DNA of 64,000 nucleotides from Nymphaea colorata (GCF_008831285.2 NC_045140.1:10104505-10168504), one strand, 5' to 3'. Counted from the first letter of the stretch, positions 1 through 12,729 are shown. Translations and numbers: made by a program. The notes: a model not told the origin generated them from the sequence alone.

Positions 1-3000
1 ACACAGAAATCATTTTTTCCTCCACTTACAGAAAACTTTGTAACATCTTTGGTGTCTGTGACTACCAAAACATCCAAAATTGAACCAACCAAAAGACAAA
101 GTTGAAGCAAGGCAATCAGAGAACTTTGAAGACGAAATAGTATTTCCACATTGAATTCAGAAAAATATATCATCATCTTGCCTTGCAAATAAATCCCAAA
201 ATATTTTAGATACCAATGGAAATAAGGGGACTCTAAAGATCAAATCCTACTGCCTCATTGAATCCAGAAATTTTTTCCGTAATCTTGTTTTCTGACCAAG
301 ATATAAATTTTAAAATGCAAGAAAAGAAACATATGCATGCATACATACCCACATAAACATATAATGCATACATATTTGCACCAATAAATGCAGATATTTG
401 AAACTGCTTCAGCTAGAGATACTTAATTACATTGACAAAGCAAGTCAATTCTAGAACCACATTGAATTCATAAATTGACGTCAATATCCTGTCTTGCAAA
501 TGAAATCACAAAAATATTTCCAGAAATGAATCTAAAAAATTAAAAATTATAAAAAAAAGATAAGGTCGATTCAAATAATTAAGCAACAAAAGACACAAGT
601 AACATGCATTTACTGGTTATTTGAAATGTTTCTTCCCAAGCTGGTAATAGCCTCTTAAAATTTATTCATTATTTATTTGTTTATATTCTATAATAGCTCA
701 CATGGTATAAGATGATGGAGTTGTCACCTGCATGAGAAAAACACAAGATTTTTGAAATAAGCACATCGGGCTGCAAAAGTTAACAAGACATCACATGCAA
801 CAAAACGTAGAGCAAAAGCGACCTGACACATAAAAGCATAAAGCAAAAATTATCTGACGCAAAAAATGACAGACAAGTTAGAGAAAAGCTATGTTGGCAA
901 AGTAGACAAGTGGATGGGAAAGCTTGCCAGTCCAGAAGTGCTACATAATGCCTACTTAATTTTGCACCCAAAAGTACCATTTCTCTATGTTTCCTTGCAT
1001 TCAAACTTGTGAGCACAAGGGGCTTGTTGGTGCAACACTGCATAACCTTCTTGCATAAAAAAAACTGTGCAGTGTTTGTGAGAGAAAAAGACAATAATAA
1101 CATGAACTACAAAGCTTGCATAACACAGACGTGCCACCATTATGGATGTTAAAAAAGAGGGTCAATTCTTTTGCAGTGAATTACAAAAAGAAAAACAGAA
1201 GAATCAGGATTAGTAGGATAATTGGCTTCCCCTGTGACAGAATATCCAAGGTAGAACTATGGTCAACAATATCAGCAACATTTCAAAATATCCCAATAAA
1301 AATACCAAATACAAGTGAAACAAAAAAATGTGAAAACATTACCAGTTAAAAAATAAAACATAAAAAATAAAAAATATTTATGTGATATTTTTTGAAAAAA
1401 AAAATTAAGTCCTTTGTAAACTTTTTTGGGTTTCATTAAACATTTTAGTAACTACTTTGAATTTTTACCAACGCTTTTGTGAAAAAATTAGTACAAAACT
1501 GTAATTCATAATCTATTCTACTAAGTTGTACACCTTTTAGTTTGTTTAAACTGAGAATTTTCTGAGAGAATTCTTGCTAATAAAAACCTGACAAACATGC
1601 ATTTGTCATAAAAGTACAAGACGCTGACATTACATATGCAACTTTAACTCCATACAAGGTTTTCAAAATTAGTATAAAATTTTGAAAATTTAAACTAAGC
1701 CTAGGTCCCAAATCAACAACTTTCAATTACAACAAAATTTGTTTTTTATGAATAATATGCTTAACTACTCACAACAATAGTTTTATAGTTAGCATCAAAC
1801 ATCCCCAGTAACATGATAAATATGATTAAACCCTACCTACATTCACAAATACATTCTCAAGTTTTTGTCAATGAGCTTTCCGTCACATTTTTTGAGAATG
1901 TTGAGATTTTCGGGAAAATCTCAGGAAAATTTTCTGCAATATATAACACATAATAGAAGAAATTAAGAGTTTTACAATAATTTGTTTACAGACACACTCA
2001 TGAAGGTTCCAAATAGTATTTGATATCTTAAGACAAAGAAAAATAAAAAAAAGGTGCACATCAAAAGTACATTAAAGAAGAAATTTAATTGTAAATATCA
2101 CAACCATATCATGATATTACTACAAGAAATACCCCTGGTAATATTTTGAGAACATTCTCAAATTTCCCTTGGAGATTGCAAGAATCACCTACTTCTACTT
2201 GTGATCATGTTCCTCACATAGTGATGATTGGGCCATAACAATCTGTACAGTAAAATGGAATATTGTTCTGGCATTATATAGAAAAGCATCATAAGATGAT
2301 ATTAGACCATATTTTTTCTGCCTATGATCACCAAAAACTTTTTTATGTCATCGTTTGCATGATGGACAGGCTTCACTGCCCAATAGTGCCTTCTTACAAG
2401 GCTCTTTTTCAATATCTACAAAGGACAAGTTGAAAGCAGTGTCACAGAATACCCCTTTTTTAGCATGTTTTATATGTTAAAAATAGGTCAGCCAAAACAA
2501 CCCTGTCTTTTTGAAAATGATACCAAATAAAAAAGGTGCCAAAGAATGTGGAAAAAAGGTTTTTTTTGCATTCTTTTGGCATTTTTTCACATTTTTGATT
2601 TCTACATTTTATTTTTGAATTTTTTGCATTTTATTTTTAGGATTTCCTCTTTTTTTTTTTTCAAAACTTGCAGAGGTTTTTCAAACTCAAATTTACCATA
2701 TTATACCTCAAAAAATATCGCCATTTAAAACCCATAAACAATAATTGTGACAGTGCTACAAACAGTAAAATTAAGAAAAGAAGATGGCAGACACAAAAAT
2801 TAAAAGGTAAAATGTGTTGTAACCACAGTAAATGAGCCTTCTGAAATATGAGGATAAATGAGATAAGTCAAAGTTTCAGAGAATATACACTGATGACACT
2901 AGAAGTACAACATGCCACAGGCTCAAAGTTGCCATGGGAAGGTTTAAAGTTAAAATTGTTATCAGTTCCTTCAACTTGTACTGCAAGCAACAAAACATGG

Positions 3001-3240
3001 CTTGCACCTCATATTCTAAAATTAACTAATAGTCTAGTACAAAGGATCCATAAACTATCTGGTGCTTTCCATAACAAAGATGAATATACACATGCACAGA
3101 ATTTGAACATATAGCATAGTTTGTCATGGTTTTTCCTGTTTACTCATAAGATGGTCCAAAAACTTGTTAACGAAATTACAAAAAGAATTACCAAAAAGTA
3201 ATAAATCAAACAGCTTTTGACTTCTATAGTTATGGTGGAA
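1..3240. other. AT-rich stretch with no recognisable gene
   Basis: I see no convincing exon, RNA gene or transposon protein on either strand. Short open frames here have no family motif and unconvincing composition. Positions 2,540-2,720 are strongly T-rich. Because the WDHD1-like gene to the right runs leftward and stops abruptly after its fourth visible exon, this stretch could be a long intron of that gene, or foreign DNA that truncated it. I looked on the minus strand for the expected next exon and did not find it. Confidence 0.5.
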
Positions 3241-3255
3241 GCTACTAAAACAAAC

Positions 3256-5952
3256 CTGCAGGCCACCTTCAGTAAAAATGCGAAGAAAATTGAGACTGGT
3301 TACTGCTGCTATCCAACCAACACCAAGGGCCACGCTCCTTACTTCTTCATCCATGTCAAACCGCATGGACCACTAAAGGCAAAAAGAAGAGAGAGAGGGA
3401 AAGAGAAAGAGAGAGAGTCATTAACCAAAGTTGTGCTTCATGGTAAAAAAACAAAATGAGAAATTAAAGTATTTTGAATTTCTGCATATAAGAGAAAATC
3501 GATCTTGTTCATGATGCAAAAGGTGATATCCCAGTCAAACAAATGACAGTAAAATACCAACCTCACTGTTGTTAGCCCAGCTACTGAAGGGGCGATACAT
3601 AAGAGTGCTGGTATTTTTCTCACCCCTGCATGGATTGGCAAAGACACATCCATGATCATTTAAAGCAGCCATTGTAAATCCAAAGTAATCAGTCATTGAA
3701 GGAACTCTATAACCCCGGCCAGTGTCATGGAAATCTACCTGGAATGTTTAAAAAAGCTGAGTTAGTAGATGACAGAGAGAAGTGTTAACTGAGAATTCAA
3801 CAGATTTTATAAATGGCAATGACCGTCTTCAGAAAGAGCAAAAAAAGAAAATAAATAAAAGTATTCTCTAAACTATTTTATAGAATATGAATTAGCAACT
3901 AAGCAGGAAAAGAAGGCAGCCACGCACTTCCACTTTGTATTCCAAACGAAAGAGCTGCAAGAAGAGGCAAAGAAACATTATACCTCCACATGAGATGATT
4001 CCCCATTTTGAAGAGATGTTATACTTCCAATCATGTTATAGCAAAGAAAATGACGTTTTCCATCCTGAATTGGTGTAGAGCCTGGTTGAAAAGCTTCCTG
4101 CATGACCAACTTTGACCTTCCTGACCTGGAGCTGACAAGTTCTTCACTTCCAACTCTCTCTCTCCCTGCAGGTTTAGCATTAGGCTTCTTATGAGGCCTA
4201 CTCGTTGAATATGGGCCAAGATGGGTGCTGCTATCTTCATCAGAATCATCCTTGTAATAGGACCGCTTGTGTAATCTCTTTCTGTCGACTGGAGCATCCA
4301 AGTCATCATCATCCCCACCAATCTGACCTAGACTACCAGAACAACCTGTGCCATGATTCTCTTCCTCATCAGGAGCGAAAAGTTCGCTCACAAGGGAACG
4401 AACACTGGGGGAACCTTCAACAGGGGACTTCATATGAGAAGGAACAGCACCCTCCCAAACACCAAATTTACCCATAATATCAATTACTGCTAAACCATTT
4501 TCTTTAGGTCTCCATGCCATTGAGCAAATTCTGTTATCAAATTTCCGCTTATCGATATCTTGTTTCTGCTCTACATCCCAAATGAGTACCTGTCTGTCCA
4601 GTCCACAAGTAGCTAGATAGTTTCCATTGGGCGACCAAGACAAGAAAGTGACTTGTTCAAGATGGCCCCCTTTCAGGGTAAAAAGTTTCTCAGCAGTGTC
4701 TCTATCATACATTACGACCTCATTTTTCAGGCCAGGAACAGCAAGCATCTCTCCATCAGGCCTCCAGCTTAATCCATTCAAGATAGTCATGTCCAAGCCA
4801 TTGTTGGGTGCTTTTTTTTCAAGAATATTTACTGATTTCCCTGAAGAAAGCTCCCAAAATATAACAGTACCATACCCATCGACAGATGCTAAGTACTCAT
4901 CCTTTGGATCGAAAGAAAGACTAGTCACGGGACCCTTATGTCCCTTGAGTACCCTGACCACTGATCCATCAATTGCAGATATCAATTTGATGCCATCGTC
5001 ATCACCAGCCGCTGCTAATAAACTACCTGACTTATTAAAAGCAAGGGAACGGATGGGTAGGGTAAACCTAGAAACATCCCGTTCAAATTCCCCACCTGTG
5101 CATGGAAAGATTCACATAATAAGAAACGGATTAAACAAGATCCCAGCCTTTAGCGAATAGAACCAACTAAAAAACAATTACATCACACCCAACAACAGAA
5201 ACGGTAAAAAAAAAAAAGAAGGTTCTTGACCCCAAGAAACATAGGGAAAAGATATCCATAAGAAATAAGGAAATTTGTAGAGCACATTTTGCAAAGCTTA
5301 TCTTACAACAAACTTGATGAAATCCAATGTTGGGAAGCAGAGAAGAAGGATAGTCAAAATTTATGCTGAAGTTGGCAGCAAACGTATAAAATTTCATTAT
5401 TAAGCATCTGATACTCAAACTGCAAGTGAGCAACAGTAAAAATGCACAAACAGTTTGGAATGTGAATATAGACATGGGAATCATATGAGCGTATGGCATG
5501 CCAATACATCGCAGGAAAGACAAGAAAAGGTGGTGACGATTCATGTCAAGGGCTTACCATAAGCTTGAATAAGCAATTGGCGAGAGAGAAAGAAAGAGAG
5601 AGAATTGTGCTGATGAAGGCACAAACAAAACCCTAAAACCAGGAGACAAATGCAATCGGTTGCCTGATGAAAGCGCAGTACCTGGAAACGTGAAGAGTTT
5701 GACGGATCGAGAAGCAGAGGCCAGGGAGGTAGAGTTGGAGCTGACAGCGAGCGCCGTCACCGCATAATTGTGCTGACGAAGCGTCACAGAAGAGGAGGAG
5801 GAAAGTGGGTATGGGTGGATAATGACGGTAGAGTCAGGACCGGCAGTAACGATGTGCTGCTCACCATGGCCGTCCCAGACCAGGCAGCAGTGCGAAGGGG
5901 CGCCATCGACGCTCTTGTGAGCTTCCCTCAATTCCACTTTCCCTCCTTTCAT
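3256..5952 (-). CDS. WDHD1: WDHD1/CTF4-like WD40 replisome protein, 5' part (four exons)
   Basis: This is a homologue of WDHD1/CTF4, the nuclear replisome adaptor that links the CMG helicase to DNA polymerase alpha. Coding exons on the minus strand are 5952-5682, 5095-3984, 3738-3562 and 3372-3256. All visible junctions are GT/AG and the phases fit, giving 1,677 nt or 559 codons. Residues 1-90 hold the conserved start (KLREAHK-like, here VELREAHKSVDG) and the first WD repeat. Exon 2 holds further WD40 repeats (RVLKGHKGPVTSLSF, LAVPGLKNEVVMYDR, GLDRQVLIWDV), an acidic and basic linker with GGDDDDLDAP, and the start of the second propeller (AFQPGSTPIQDGKRHFLCYN). Exons 3 and 4 continue the SepB/CTF4 middle domain (VDFHDTGRG, RFDMDEEVRSVALGVGW). 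The rest of that domain and any C-terminal HMG region are absent from the window. The start is the first ATG, preceded by a GA-rich 5' leader. Family assignment rests on recalled homologues. Confidence 0.9.
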
Positions 5953-6011
5953 CTCTCTCTCTCTCCATTACTTTCTCCCCATTAGCTTTTATGCCGGGAC
6001 AACGCCCTAGG

Positions 6012-6033
6012 GCGCGAAAAGAATCGCGGGAAA
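6012..6033 (-). promoter_or_regulatory. Paired E2F-type sites upstream of the WDHD1-like gene
   Basis: Read on the minus strand, 6019-6012 is TTTCGCGC and 6033-6026 is TTTCCCGC. Both match the plant E2F/DP consensus TTTSSCGC exactly. They lie 60-81 bp upstream of the WDHD1-like ATG at 5952. E2F control is established for many replication genes, so regulation at G1/S is a reasonable inference. A pyrimidine/GA tract (5953-5966) sits between the sites and the start codon, in the presumed 5' leader. Confidence 0.65.
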
Positions 6034-6620
6034 CGTGACTGGCGGGATTAATTTCCCGTGAAGACATTTACTATAATACCCTCGAAGATTATTTTTACGA
6101 CGAAGAAAAAGAAGGAAGATTGCTGATTCTCAATCCGGGTCAGATACGCGATCCAAGAAACGCTAAATTAACGGTTCGGATCCCCTTAACTCCAATTTTC
6201 CAGATCCAGATTCACCCTTCAGGTCTCAGTCCGTTCTCCGATCTGTATTCCCCCGGCCCTCTGATCATTGACGAGAAGAAGGCTACCAGCGACTGACGAA
6301 GTCATTGAACTAAACCGGGTCCAAATCAGTCTTTTTTTTCCTTTTGTAGATCTTATTTGGAGCTGGTTTGGTAACTGAAATCTATCAGATGGCCTTTTTG
6401 CAACACCATATTTGAATTTTCCCATATTTCGTTTGGGTCCAGATAAATAGATTTGGAGAGAGTGAGTTGTAGCCGGATATGGATCCCATATTGGGATATA
6501 AATTCATATGTGAAGCCAAAGGGGTGGTGGGATGGGTTGGGAAATTCACTGCAGAGGGGTGGAAAATCCAGATTTTGAAAAACTTTCCGTCTCTCCGATG
6601 GCACGGCTTCGATGCCAAAG
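6034..6620. other. Intergenic stretch between WDHD1 promoter and LINE
   Basis: This holds the distal promoter of the WDHD1-like gene and a weakly AT-rich spacer. Another TTTCCCGT-like near-match to E2F lies around 6052. No coding frame here has a recognisable motif. Confidence 0.4.
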
Positions 6621-6624
6621 GAAC

Positions 6625-9600
6625 AAGTAAAAGCTTGCTTGGGGCTTAGGCCCCCTTCTTTTATTTCAAGAAAATAGATATGTACAAGAGAAGACCAAAA
6701 CAGACCTTAACAGTTAAAACAAAGGATTGGCCCTTCACTAAGAAATTGAAATCAAACATAGCCTCAAATTATGTCTATACATTGAAGTCAACAAAATAGT
6801 CATGAAAATTATGGGCATGTTCCATGATCAGACGTTCTAAATCAACTATTGCTTTACCTTGTTTGAAAGAAATTCTCCCTTAAATTTGGCCAATATACCT
6901 AGTCCAGCTTGCATTTGTCCTTTTACCTTCCAGCGTCTGCGTAGCTTTTCTCACCCACTCTTTCGTTGGAGAGACGATAAGATAGTCACCTCCATATTCC
7001 TTATAAAATCTGAGAATGCGCTTCAAAACTTTTATTTCTCCCTCATGGATCCTTCCTCAGTCTTTGATAATGACCACACAACCCATTTTCCCATTATCCT
7101 CATAGCTTAACCCAGCTATTTTAGGTCCATGTCTGGTTGGAGCTCTAACAGTGTTAATAACTATACCACTTCTATCGGAGCTAATAGTATCAACATTGTA
7201 CAGCCCAATTTCCATCCAAATTCTCAATTTAAGATCTACCTCAGGAGGCCATTTGGCAGAGGAAAAACTATTCATGCATTTCCTCCAAACTTATCTTTTG
7301 AGACTATTAATCTGGGGCTAAAGACTATCATGAAAACATTTGTTTATGAGGCACCACAAGTTCTAGCAAACAACTAAGAAGGACATCCTCCAGCACCGTT
7401 AAACGCCTCCACTTCCGTGAAATCCTAGCTTGTAGCCATCTTTTGAACTCAGGTACAATCTCACCTTGAGGAAACTTCACTCTACCAAACTTTGCAGCAC
7501 CATACCTCCATACTTACTTAGCTACTTTACATTTTATTAAGACATGGTCATTAATCTCCTCAACATAAAGGCACAAGGAACAACAATTGGCAAGATGAAT
7601 TACAGCCTTCTAAATTCTATCAAGTGTGGGAAGTCTGCCTTCGCAAGCAATGTAGGAGTGCCAGCAGCTCTTGGCCGGGGCGTAGCTAGCCCAAATCTTC
7701 TTCTACCACCACTCTTTAACACCCTGAGTTCCACACTTCTTGATTATCTCACCTGCTTTGAAAATTGCATTGCCATCCTCACACCAAACTAGCCTGTCCT
7801 CAGTATCCGTTAGCCGAATGTTATCAATGGACACTCCAAAAATCATAGCAATGGCAAAAGACTTACTTTCCTACCTACCACGAGTTACCTCTCGAATACT
7901 AATATTAAACTCCCTACAAAGCAACATACACCCATGTCCATCAACTTTATTTAAGAGGACTTGCCCCGACCAACGATCAGTCTAAAATCTGGTTCGTTCT
8001 CCATTGCCAATCTTCCACTCAACGTTGTCTTGGATCCAGCTCCATTCCCATCACTGTCATTTCCAGCCCCAACTTTGATTGGGAGCTCTTTTGAAGGTCC
8101 AAAGACTATGATAACTCATAAAAAAGTTGGCCCAAGGTGCCCCATTGATCAAAAGCCGACAACATCTGCTGACTAGCATTGCTCTATTCACTTCTTCTAG
8201 TTTCCTAATTCCAACTCCTTCTTCCTCAAATGGTAGGTACAATTGGTCTCATTTAACAAGATGCATGTGTCTTGAGCCGTCTTCCTCATTCTACATGAAT
8301 TTGATACAAGCTTGCTATATTTTCTTTAGTACGACATTTGGCAATCGAAACAACATCATCCAATAGTAAGGCAATGTCATCAACATATATCAGATGAGAC
8401 ATAACCGGCCAGCATAGGACAAAATCCGAGTCTTTCATCCAGCCAACCTCTTTTCCACCTTAGTGAGTAGTGGCAAGCAAAGATCTTCTGTAAGGTTTTC
8501 CAAAAACAAAGGGAGTCCAAGGTACTCTGAAGGGAGGTCCATATTAGGCCATTGTAAGATCCTCTGAATTTCCCACATGTGACATTCCACTATGGTTATA
8601 GCAAAAATATCAGACTTTTGCTTGTTTACCTTCATTCTAGCAAGACATTCAAAATCCTTCAAAATAACTTCTATAGTATTAATAGTTCTCTTGGTGGCCT
8701 TAACCAACATAATCACATCATCAGCCAACAACATAGCACAGTCATTCGGCCTCACACGTTGGATTTTAGGAACAAGAATATTTTTGCTGATCGTTCCTTG
8801 GTGAGTTGTCTATTGAACTATCTCCATTACAATAAGGAATAAATAGGGACACAAAGAATCACTTTGTCGCAGCCTGCGCCTCCCGTCGAATTTCTCGCAC
8901 ATCCTACCATTCACCAGTCTCTATACGACACAGAGGTAATATACTTCATGATAGTATCAATCCAACTAGTATGGAACCCCAAAAACTTCATATTATTAGC
9001 TAAGAAGGCCCACAAAACTCTATCATAAGCTTTCATCAAATCCAACTTTAAACAACAACCACCTTTATCCCAAAATTCTTTAGAGTTAATGGTCTCATTC
9101 ACCCACAAGATGTTCTCATGGATGTGTCTTCCTTTCAAAAAGGCTGCTTGGTTAACATTGATAATACAGCTAAGGATGCCCTCATCCTATTAACAATAAC
9201 CTTCGTAATGATTTTATAAATAGAGTTGCACAAGGAGATGGGTTTGAAATCTTTGACCTTCTTAGAATTTTCTTTCTTAGGGATGAGGCAAATCATGGTC
9301 TCATTGATACTCCTCACTATTTTGCTAGACAAGAAGAAGTCTTGCACTGCCTTTACCACATCAGTGCTTACCATCGCCCAACACTCCTGATAGAAGTAAT
9401 TAGGGAAGCCATCCGGACCAGCGGCACTATCCTTGTCCAAACTCTACATTGTTGTAGTCACCTCCTCATTCAAGTTAGGTTTTAAGAGCTGTTCATTGTC
9501 AGATTCTGTGACCTTAGGAATGCTATCAAAACTCTTGAATAACCTTCATTGCGTTTCATCTGTGGCTAGAACGTTTCAAAAATAGGCAGTGCACACTTCA

Positions 9601-9950
9601 AGAATCTGCCCACTTTGAACATATTCTGTGTCATCACATTCTAGGCTTGTAATCTTTCGTTTAGCTTGCCTAGATTTAGCCATCACATGTAAGGGTGTGT
9701 TTTTATCACTCTCTACAAGCCAACGAATATGAGACCTTTGTTTCCACAATACCTCTTCCATGAGGAGTGCCTGAGGTAACTGCTTTCTCACCCTATGCTC
9801 ATCATCTATCGCACCTTCAATTCCTTGTTCCACACGCTCCCTGCAACCCTCCAAGCATTTCTTATTTAATAATCTCCAAAAGAAAGCATTGTTATCATAG
9901 TCCACATACTCTACATGCTAAAATCACATAGTTCATCTCCTCCAAATGCC
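6625..9950 (-). mobile_element. Degenerate L1-type LINE, 5'-truncated
   Basis: This is a non-LTR retrotransposon on the minus strand. Its 3' end is on the left, where the sequence near 6,630-6,670 reads on the minus strand as a short GC-rich hairpin-like tail (GGGGGCCTAAGCCCC) typical of LINE 3' UTRs. The reverse transcriptase and a C-terminal region can be followed rightward to about 9,950. Endonuclease and ORF1 were not seen, so the copy is 5'-truncated. No clean poly-A tail or target duplication was identified, so the end points are approximate. Confidence 0.75.
7057..9905 (-). pseudogene. LINE ORF2 reverse transcriptase, frameshifted
   Basis: This is the L1-type reverse transcriptase, broken by frameshifts and stops. 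In transcription order: a pre-RT region (9905-9576), the RT N-terminal motif SAAGPDGFPNYFYQECW and the IPKKENSKKVKDFKPISLCN motif (9440-9135), a segment with LKLDLMKAYDRVLW (9138-8911), the catalytic LADD motif (8755-8435; PNDCAMLLADDVIMLVKA) and YLGLPL. A post-RT motif, GIRKLEEVNRAMLVSRC, follows at 8242-8057, and a possible RNase H-like tail lies near 7275-7057. It cannot make a functional protein. Confidence 0.8.
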
Positions 9951-10139
9951 CGATAAAACCTAGCACTCCCTTTTCAAGAGGCTATAAACAAATTTGATTG
10001 ACCAAATGATGCTGCTTCTTTCTGTCTTGAAGGTCAGCCTATGGGAATACACAGATATAGCATTCTGATTGCAAGATGATATATACGAGGATATGTAAGA
10101 AAACTTGCATCAGAACACTAAAATGGAAGCAATATTGTG

Positions 10140-10280
10140 TTTCAAATGTTGGGCATTCATCATATGACAAAAGATGTGTCTTCTAACCTGCCCAAATTTT
10201 ATCAAATTTATCTACATGCTTAAGCATCACACTCCATACCTTTTCTAAGTAAAAGGGAAGCCCTAAATATTGGGTTGGGA
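10140..10280 (-). pseudogene. Second short LINE reverse transcriptase fragment
   Basis: On the minus strand this reads PTQYLGLPFYLEKVWSVM followed by a residual KTHLLS. That matches the YLGLPL...KWKTHLLS block of L1 reverse transcriptases, which already occurs once in the adjacent LINE. It is therefore a separate fragment. It ends exactly where the duplicated block at 10,282 begins. Confidence 0.5.
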
Positions 10281-10553
10281 GATGGCCCACTATGTAATGA
10301 AGGACACTAGCCATAAGCCAACTGCTGTGCTTTTTCATTTGAGAATTGTAAAAGGAATATTTACTGTTTTATGTAGATTCTCCTTTCAACTTAGCTAAAC
10401 ATTTAATTTCCTCTAAAAAGGACTTTAATTCCTTTGATGCCTACCTTCTAGATATGGCCAATGCATAGTCTAACATCATAATAGACGCTGACCTGGTTAG
10501 AAATTGCTGTAGGAGCACCAACGAGTTGTTCATGTCTGGTCAATTTTGTCTCC

Positions 10554-10948
10554 CATAGTCACAAATAACGCTTTAGAGTTTTAAACGGGAGGTTTTTTCG
10601 GGTATAATACGACGAACTTGAGAAAAACAGACAAAAAAATGAAAAAAGCGGTAAATTTTTAAAATAAAAAAAAATGAAGGAATAATAAAATAAGAAACTA
10701 ATAACACAAATATCAAAATATAAGTAGACTTGCAACAAATAAAAATAAAAAATGAAAAAAAAATGTTTGGAAAAAATAAAAAAAATCAAAAACATGAAAA
10801 AACCATGAAAAAATGCATTAAAAACACATTTAAAATGCATTTTTTCAACATTTTTTTTAAAACATGTGTTTTATTAGTTTTAAACGGCCATTTAATTATC
10901 GCAGTTATTCGTGTTTTTTAAAAAAAAATCATGTTTTCTTTGACTATG
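10554..10948. mobile_element. MITE-like insertion with CATAGTCA terminal inverted repeats
   Basis: A 395-bp AT-rich insertion is bounded by CATAGTCA and its exact reverse complement TGACTATG. Units 1 and 2 read straight through the same place (about 25,088 and 40,450), so both give an empty site. The motif AGTTTTAAACGG occurs near both ends in direct orientation. The flanks TTGTCTCC and TTGCCTCT may be an imperfect 8-bp target duplication. There is no coding capacity. The superfamily is undetermined, with hAT or Mutator-like possible. Confidence 0.7.
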
Positions 10949-12420
10949 TTGCCTCTATCATAAATCCATGAATTTTCACAAGGCGCTCTTTATTCTGCTG
11001 GTTCGTGTCTTTTCATTCGGTTTCTGTTGTTTTCTCCTTTTCCTTTTTGTTTTTCGGGTGGTTACCTCGGGCTGGGGATTGTTGTGTGATGGGGCAATCC
11101 TATTGTTGGGTATTAGTTGTTGTGTTGGGGGATTCTGAGATTTGGGCTCCGGTGTGCAGTGCAGCCCTTAGAGGAGATATTCAACAAGATGATGTAGCAG
11201 CTGCAAGATGGGATGCCGAATTCACACGATGTTATCAAGGGTTGATGGTTAGTTACTTTGATGATCTTCTCGGGCGCTCCATGTTTTTTCTGTGCCCTCT
11301 TCATAAACCCTGCATTGTCACAGGGGCCTCTCTGTTTTGCAGCTTGGTGCTTTTTCATTTTCTTGCTGTTGAATTCTATTATTTTGATGCCAGCAAATGC
11401 AGCATCAGCAAGAGTTCTCAAAAAAATCAGCTTCAGCAGGAAGGTAGACTTGCATAAAACATGATCAACATGGCATGCAAATATAGTTTGTATACATACG
11501 AAAATTAAATGGTGTCTCTCACAATCAAGAGTCACTCAGCTCACTCATGAAAGCCATTCCATCTATCATGATAAAGAGTTGAGGAAAAAAAAGAGTGAAA
11601 AAGAATGATGGATATTTTTATCATTTGATATTAGTTCTGCTCACAAACGGGATCAGCCACCATATTAACAGTGTACTTCAAGGAGGCTTTAGAGAATAAG
11701 ACAAGTGCAATAATGCAGGGGAAGCTGAACGAGAACTAAAAGAAAAGCTCATGCTACATATAAGTGTACATAGACAATTCTGGAAGAATCAAGGAACATC
11801 ATGACAAATTACATATTATACCATTTACAAATAAGAAGGAATACTTAATTTATGTACTTCATACGTGTAAATAGTAGCACCCTTGAGCAAATATCCAAAC
11901 CAACTATCGTCTCTTGCTGAAACGGAATTAATTTGATATTTTCAGATTAATACTTGATAGGATCTTCATGCACACGAAACTTCAACCATTGAATCTGCAT
12001 CTTTTCCTTTCATGCCTACGATGTAGGAAAAGGAAGGCCTCTATCCTGCTCATCGGCGTCTTTGCCAACGCTGTCCTCCAGCATTGCATTTCTTTCCAAT
12101 TTCTTCCTCTTTTCCAAAGCCTCTGAAGGCCGCCATTAAACCTTTATGCAATGCATCTGACGGCCGCTCACCTTCATTCAACACCTAGCCTCTGTTTTCC
12201 ATCCTGCTCTTCGCCTTGTAGCTCCACGATTGCGGCTGCTTCAAAGCTTCAAGCCAAGGATTGAAGACGGACACCCTCAGATGTCACACTCCTTTATTTC
12301 TCTCTCTCTCCCTCCCTCTTGCAAAAGCGAACTCCGATTGGGCGCAGTCAGGTTTGGTCTTCACGATCATAGACACTTTCATCTCAGTTTTCTTGCGGGA
12401 GCTCATATGTTAATGCTTGT
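10949..12420. other. Conserved spacer of the shared block, no assigned gene
   Basis: This stretch recurs in unit 2 (about 40,450-41,960) and, with two deletions, in unit 1 (about 25,090-25,890). A plus-strand frame of 150 codons (11,005-11,457) and its 144-codon counterpart in unit 2 (40,504-40,938) are open, but they show no family motif and unit 1 lost most of it. I therefore do not call a gene. A CT-rich tract near 12,295-12,320 is present in all three copies. Confidence 0.5.
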
Positions 12421-12423
12421 TGA

Positions 12424-12530
12424 TCCAACTATCAGGTGCAACAGCATCCGTTGATATTTGGGTTTGTTCATTGTTCTTGTGAACCTGATTATATAGATAC
12501 AGGCCTGTGCATGCCACATACTCATAATCG
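12424..12530. repeat. LTR-like direct repeat, left copy (copy 0)
   Basis: This contains TATCAGGTGCAACAGCATCC followed by GATATTTGGGTTTGTTCA and GGCCTGTGCATGCCAC. A diverged direct copy lies at about 13,289-13,400. The pair flanks a gypsy integrase remnant and has the geometry of short LTRs of a deleted element. Termini and target duplication are not resolved. Confidence 0.45.
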
Positions 12531-12729
12531 GGGTTTATTCATTTAATGTTGCCTTCTGCTCACTAGTGGGTTCCACACGTGTTGTTCGCTTCTTAATGGG
12601 TGTCCATCCAATGCTCTTTAATGTGGGGACCGACCTCAGTTCTTGAGTTACCATGTTCACTGGACCCCTGACCAAGCTCAGTCAAACTCGATGGGTACGG
12701 CTCAATCTCTTGAAAAGGGACCGATCTTG

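Noticed and set aside
780-1103. 107-codon minus-strand frame
   Set aside because: No motif, composition typical of random AT-rich DNA, no supporting promoter or splice structure.
2848-3114. 88-codon plus-strand frame beside the WDHD1-like exon 4
   Set aside because: On neither strand does it match the expected next WDHD1 exon or any family I know.
4205-5160. Plus-strand frames of 90 and 177 codons
   Set aside because: Antisense shadows of the WDHD1-like exon 2, which has clear WD40 motifs on the minus strand.
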